Translations under genes and position numbers: made by a program
Assembly (NCBI GenBank): GCA_016182725.1
Contig: JACPFZ010000001.1
Location: forward strand, 1 to 7,083
Source of the DNA: Candidatus Gottesmanbacteria bacterium
GTDB lineage: Bacteria; Patescibacteriota; Microgenomatia; UBA10105; UBA927
Reading direction: 5' to 3'
Length of the DNA: 7,083 nucleotides
Part shown: positions 5,203 to 7,083 of the stretch, in pieces
Position numbering within the stretch: the stretch's first letter is position 1
Layout: each line of letters starts with the position of its first letter
Notes under the pieces: generated by a model
The model's input: the letters and a program-made list of their open reading frames with translations, nothing else
The model's database searches: none
What the model was told of the DNA's origin: nothing

Positions 5203-7083
5203 TTATTCATTCGTTCCCTCATCTATCGTGGGTACTGCCCAGAGCGACTCTCCGCCGAGGATTTTTTGCGCGCATTCTTGTGCTTCAGCCTCCGTCTGTG
5301 GGAGTTTGCCGCAAAGCTGCCGTATTTGCTCAAGCATTGGCCCAAGTGACTCTTCCAGTTCTTTGAGCGCTTCCGGCGGGAAGAAGCTTTTCCAGTCTAC
5401 AATCCCTTCATCAGAAGGAAGGGTTGCTGATTTTTCCAGAAGGGGAGCGAGGTTGAGATCTTTCGTATAGGTTGCATTTTGGAGATAGACACGGTCTTCC
5501 TCTTTTTTGCGAGTAACCACCGATTTGGCAGTTTCTGGAATTTGTTCTTCGAGTGCTTTGAGTACATCAAGGTTTTGAACTGTTCGCAGTGGGCTGCCAC
5601 TTTTATCCAGCGATTGGGCGAGTATGCGAGAAACTGTTTCGTTATCTTTGATCGTGCCAATGAGTTCACCCGCATCTTTGAGCATTCTGGTTCGTGTTTG
5701 GGTAAAATCGTTCTGTTTTTGTTGTGGAATTTTTTGCTTTACTATTTCCAAAAGCACTTGGTGGACAAGTTGATCTTCAAGGATGGCTGCTGCAGCTGTT
5801 GCCCCTGTCGTAGGGTCCTTTTTTTCGATGGTTTGTACCATGACCAGGAGTTTATGCACGTCGTCACCGTAGCTTCGGAGTCGTTTCGTAGCTAAGTCTC
5901 CTTTGTTGGCATTCATGAGGGTATGTGCCTCTAAAATTTTTTCTTGGGTAAATTGTTGCAACAGATCTACTTTCTTCTTGTCATCAAATGTAAAGGTATA
6001 CGCCAGAGATCTGCCAAAATCTTTTATGGAAAATCCAAGAGGTATGTCAAAAGGCAATTGCGGTGGTTTCATCGGTGGGATGACGGGAGGTTTCCTGGGC
6101 ACACCGGGAGGAGTACCAGTAGATGTGATTTTGGTACAGGGATTGCCCTTTCTGATGCGATCCACTAAAAGCTTTTGATCAAACGCAGTCATATCTTCGG
6201 CTGACGTCTCTTGGGAGACGATAAGTGCGATGAGCTCGTTGTTGCACTCATTGCTTTCTTTCACCCTATCAGGATTGTCGATAAAGGCCCAGGACGCGAT
6301 TGCCCCTTGGGAAGGGGAAATATCTGCTTTCAAAAGAAGAGACGCGCCGGGAGCCAAGAGGCGAAGCGAAGTAAACCTCCGTACCTCTAATTGCTCCGGT
6401 CCTGGCGGGATGGTGTTTCCTTGTGCGTCTTTCCATCCCACCGTAAGCATGACTGATGTATCGGGGGTTGTCCCTAGATCAACAGTACCTTTGCCGATAT
6501 TTTTGATACGCACTTGAGGTTTGCCGTTGTCAAAGGTGATGTGCTCAACGGTGAGATCGGGAAGAAGCGAAGCGGGGAGTTCTTGGGTGAGCACGTTGTT
6601 GTCCTCATTACTTTCCCACACGCGGTCAGGTGTATCAACGGTCACTGTCAAAAATCGTGCAAGGGCTGGCGGAGGAGGACGGTAGACAGTTGCTGTAACG
6701 GTCTCTCCCGGCGAGATGGCGTCTTTTCCACGGGGTTGAAAGCCTCGCAGGTGCTCAAATGGCACCTTTTGACCTAATGCTTGCTTGTTTGCATCCAACC
6801 ATTGGTACGTGACGTAGATAAACTCATTACTTCCTACTCCCAATGTTGCGTCTGCCTGTCCATTGTTGGTAATGGCAATCGTTGGAATTCCTTGAGCATC
6901 GAATGTTACCGATGAAACAACAAGATCCGGAAGTCTGGGAGGATCTAAATAGAACTGTCGCGTGTTATGGTCCTCATCGGATTCCATCACGTGATTATCA
7001 GGATCGATCGTGACGCGAAAATGAATTGCCTCCCTGGGTACAACAAAACGGTCATACGTTTTGGTTGCTGTTTCGCCGGGTGA
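5203..7083 (-). CDS. CARDB-repeat surface protein with DUF5667-like C-terminal region (N-terminus outside window)
   Basis: The frame stays open to the window edge; 626 residues are visible and the N-terminus is missing. Residues about 1-41 are the end of one CARDB domain (IDPDNHVMESDEDHN). About 51-168 is a second (from LPDLVVSSVTF to DTPDRVWESNEDNN), and about 174-287 a third (from LPDLTVEHITF to DNPDRVKESNECNN). Each ends in the typical acidic E-S-x-E-x-x-N motif. CARDB domains are Ig-like adhesion modules found in exported proteins. A proline-rich linker (about 324-345) leads to a helical region whose SIKDFGRSLAYTFTFDDKKK and following LLQQFTQEKILEAHTLM (about 352-390) resemble DUF5667. 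Further charged helices run to the C-terminus with no membrane segment. An export signal should lie in the missing N-terminus. The gene converges on the upstream pair, with 15 nt between stop codons and no clear terminator. A role in adhesion or the cell envelope is likely; the ligand is unknown. Confidence 0.75.
   Translation of the reverse strand, partial: SPGETATKTYDRFVVPREAIHFRVTIDPDNHVMESDEDHNTRQFYLDPPRLPDLVVSSVTFDAQGIPTIAITNNGQADATLGVGSNEFIYVTYQWLDANKQALGQKVPFEHLRGFQPRGKDAISPGETVTATVYRPPPPALARFLTVTVDTPDRVWESNEDNNVLTQELPASLLPDLTVEHITFDNGKPQVRIKNIGKGTVDLGTTPDTSVMLTVGWKDAQGNTIPPGPEQLEVRRFTSLRLLAPGASLLLKADISPSQGAIASWAFIDNPDRVKESNECNNELIALIVSQETSAEDMTAFDQKLLVDRIRKGNPCTKITSTGTPPGVPRKPPVIPPMKPPQLPFDIPLGFSIKDFGRSLAYTFTFDDKKKVDLLQQFTQEKILEAHTLMNANKGDLATKRLRSYGDDVHKLLVMVQTIEKKDPTTGATAAAAILEDQLVHQVLLEIVKQKIPQQKQNDFTQTRTRMLKDAGELIGTIKDNETVSRILAQSLDKSGSPLRTVQNLDVLKALEEQIPETAKSVVTRKKEEDRVYLQNATYTKDLNLAPLLEKSATLPSDEGIVDWKSFFPPEALKELEESLGPMLEQIRQLCGKLPQTEAEAQECAQKILGGESLWAVPTIDEGTNE

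Overview
The window begins inside a ribosomal RNA operon, in the last ~540 nt of a 23S rRNA gene. It then runs through a 5S rRNA gene into a set of protein genes for membrane or cell-surface proteins. No tRNA, CRISPR array, transposase or integrase is visible. The long frames are open under the standard bacterial code: stops are TAG and TAA, and no in-frame TGA interrupts them. A TGA-sense code is therefore unlikely. The likely source is an uncultured bacterium. A YfhO-type membrane protein next to a CARDB/DUF5667-like surface protein, lineage-specific membrane-anchored proteins, weak Shine-Dalgarno signals and a probable leaderless gene recall Candidate Phyla Radiation (Patescibacteria) genomes. 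This is an inference from gene content, not a phylogenetic result.

Layout. 1-538: 3' end of 23S rRNA. 539-660: AT-rich 23S-5S spacer with one clear inverted repeat and no tRNA. 661-813: 5S rRNA inside a long helix that ends in a T7 tract, so one structure appears to serve as both 5S precursor stem and operon terminator. 816-831: an extended -10 promoter whose predicted start site falls on the ATG of a YfhO-family protein (831-3245). 3246-3380: an intergenic stretch holding a small hairpin and an exact second copy of a 25-bp sequence that also spans the 3' end and terminator of the 5S gene. 3381-4331 and 4334-5187: two tandem, related, single-pass membrane-anchored proteins of unknown function. 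The second is split by a -1 frameshift near an A4 run. 5203-7083 (minus strand, convergent, incomplete at its N-terminus): a secreted or surface protein with CARDB repeats followed by a DUF5667-like helical region.

How the parts relate. The YfhO-like gene probably has its own promoter directly after the rRNA terminator. The two tandem paralogues look like a translationally coupled pair. The minus-strand gene ends 15 nt from them and belongs to a separate transcript. All four proteins are predicted to act at the membrane or cell surface, but the sequence shows no shared pathway. The most unusual structural feature is the 25-bp direct repeat bracketing the YfhO-like gene. It reads like the footprint of an insertion or recombination event at the 3' end of a 5S rRNA gene, though a duplication or an assembly join could leave the same pattern.
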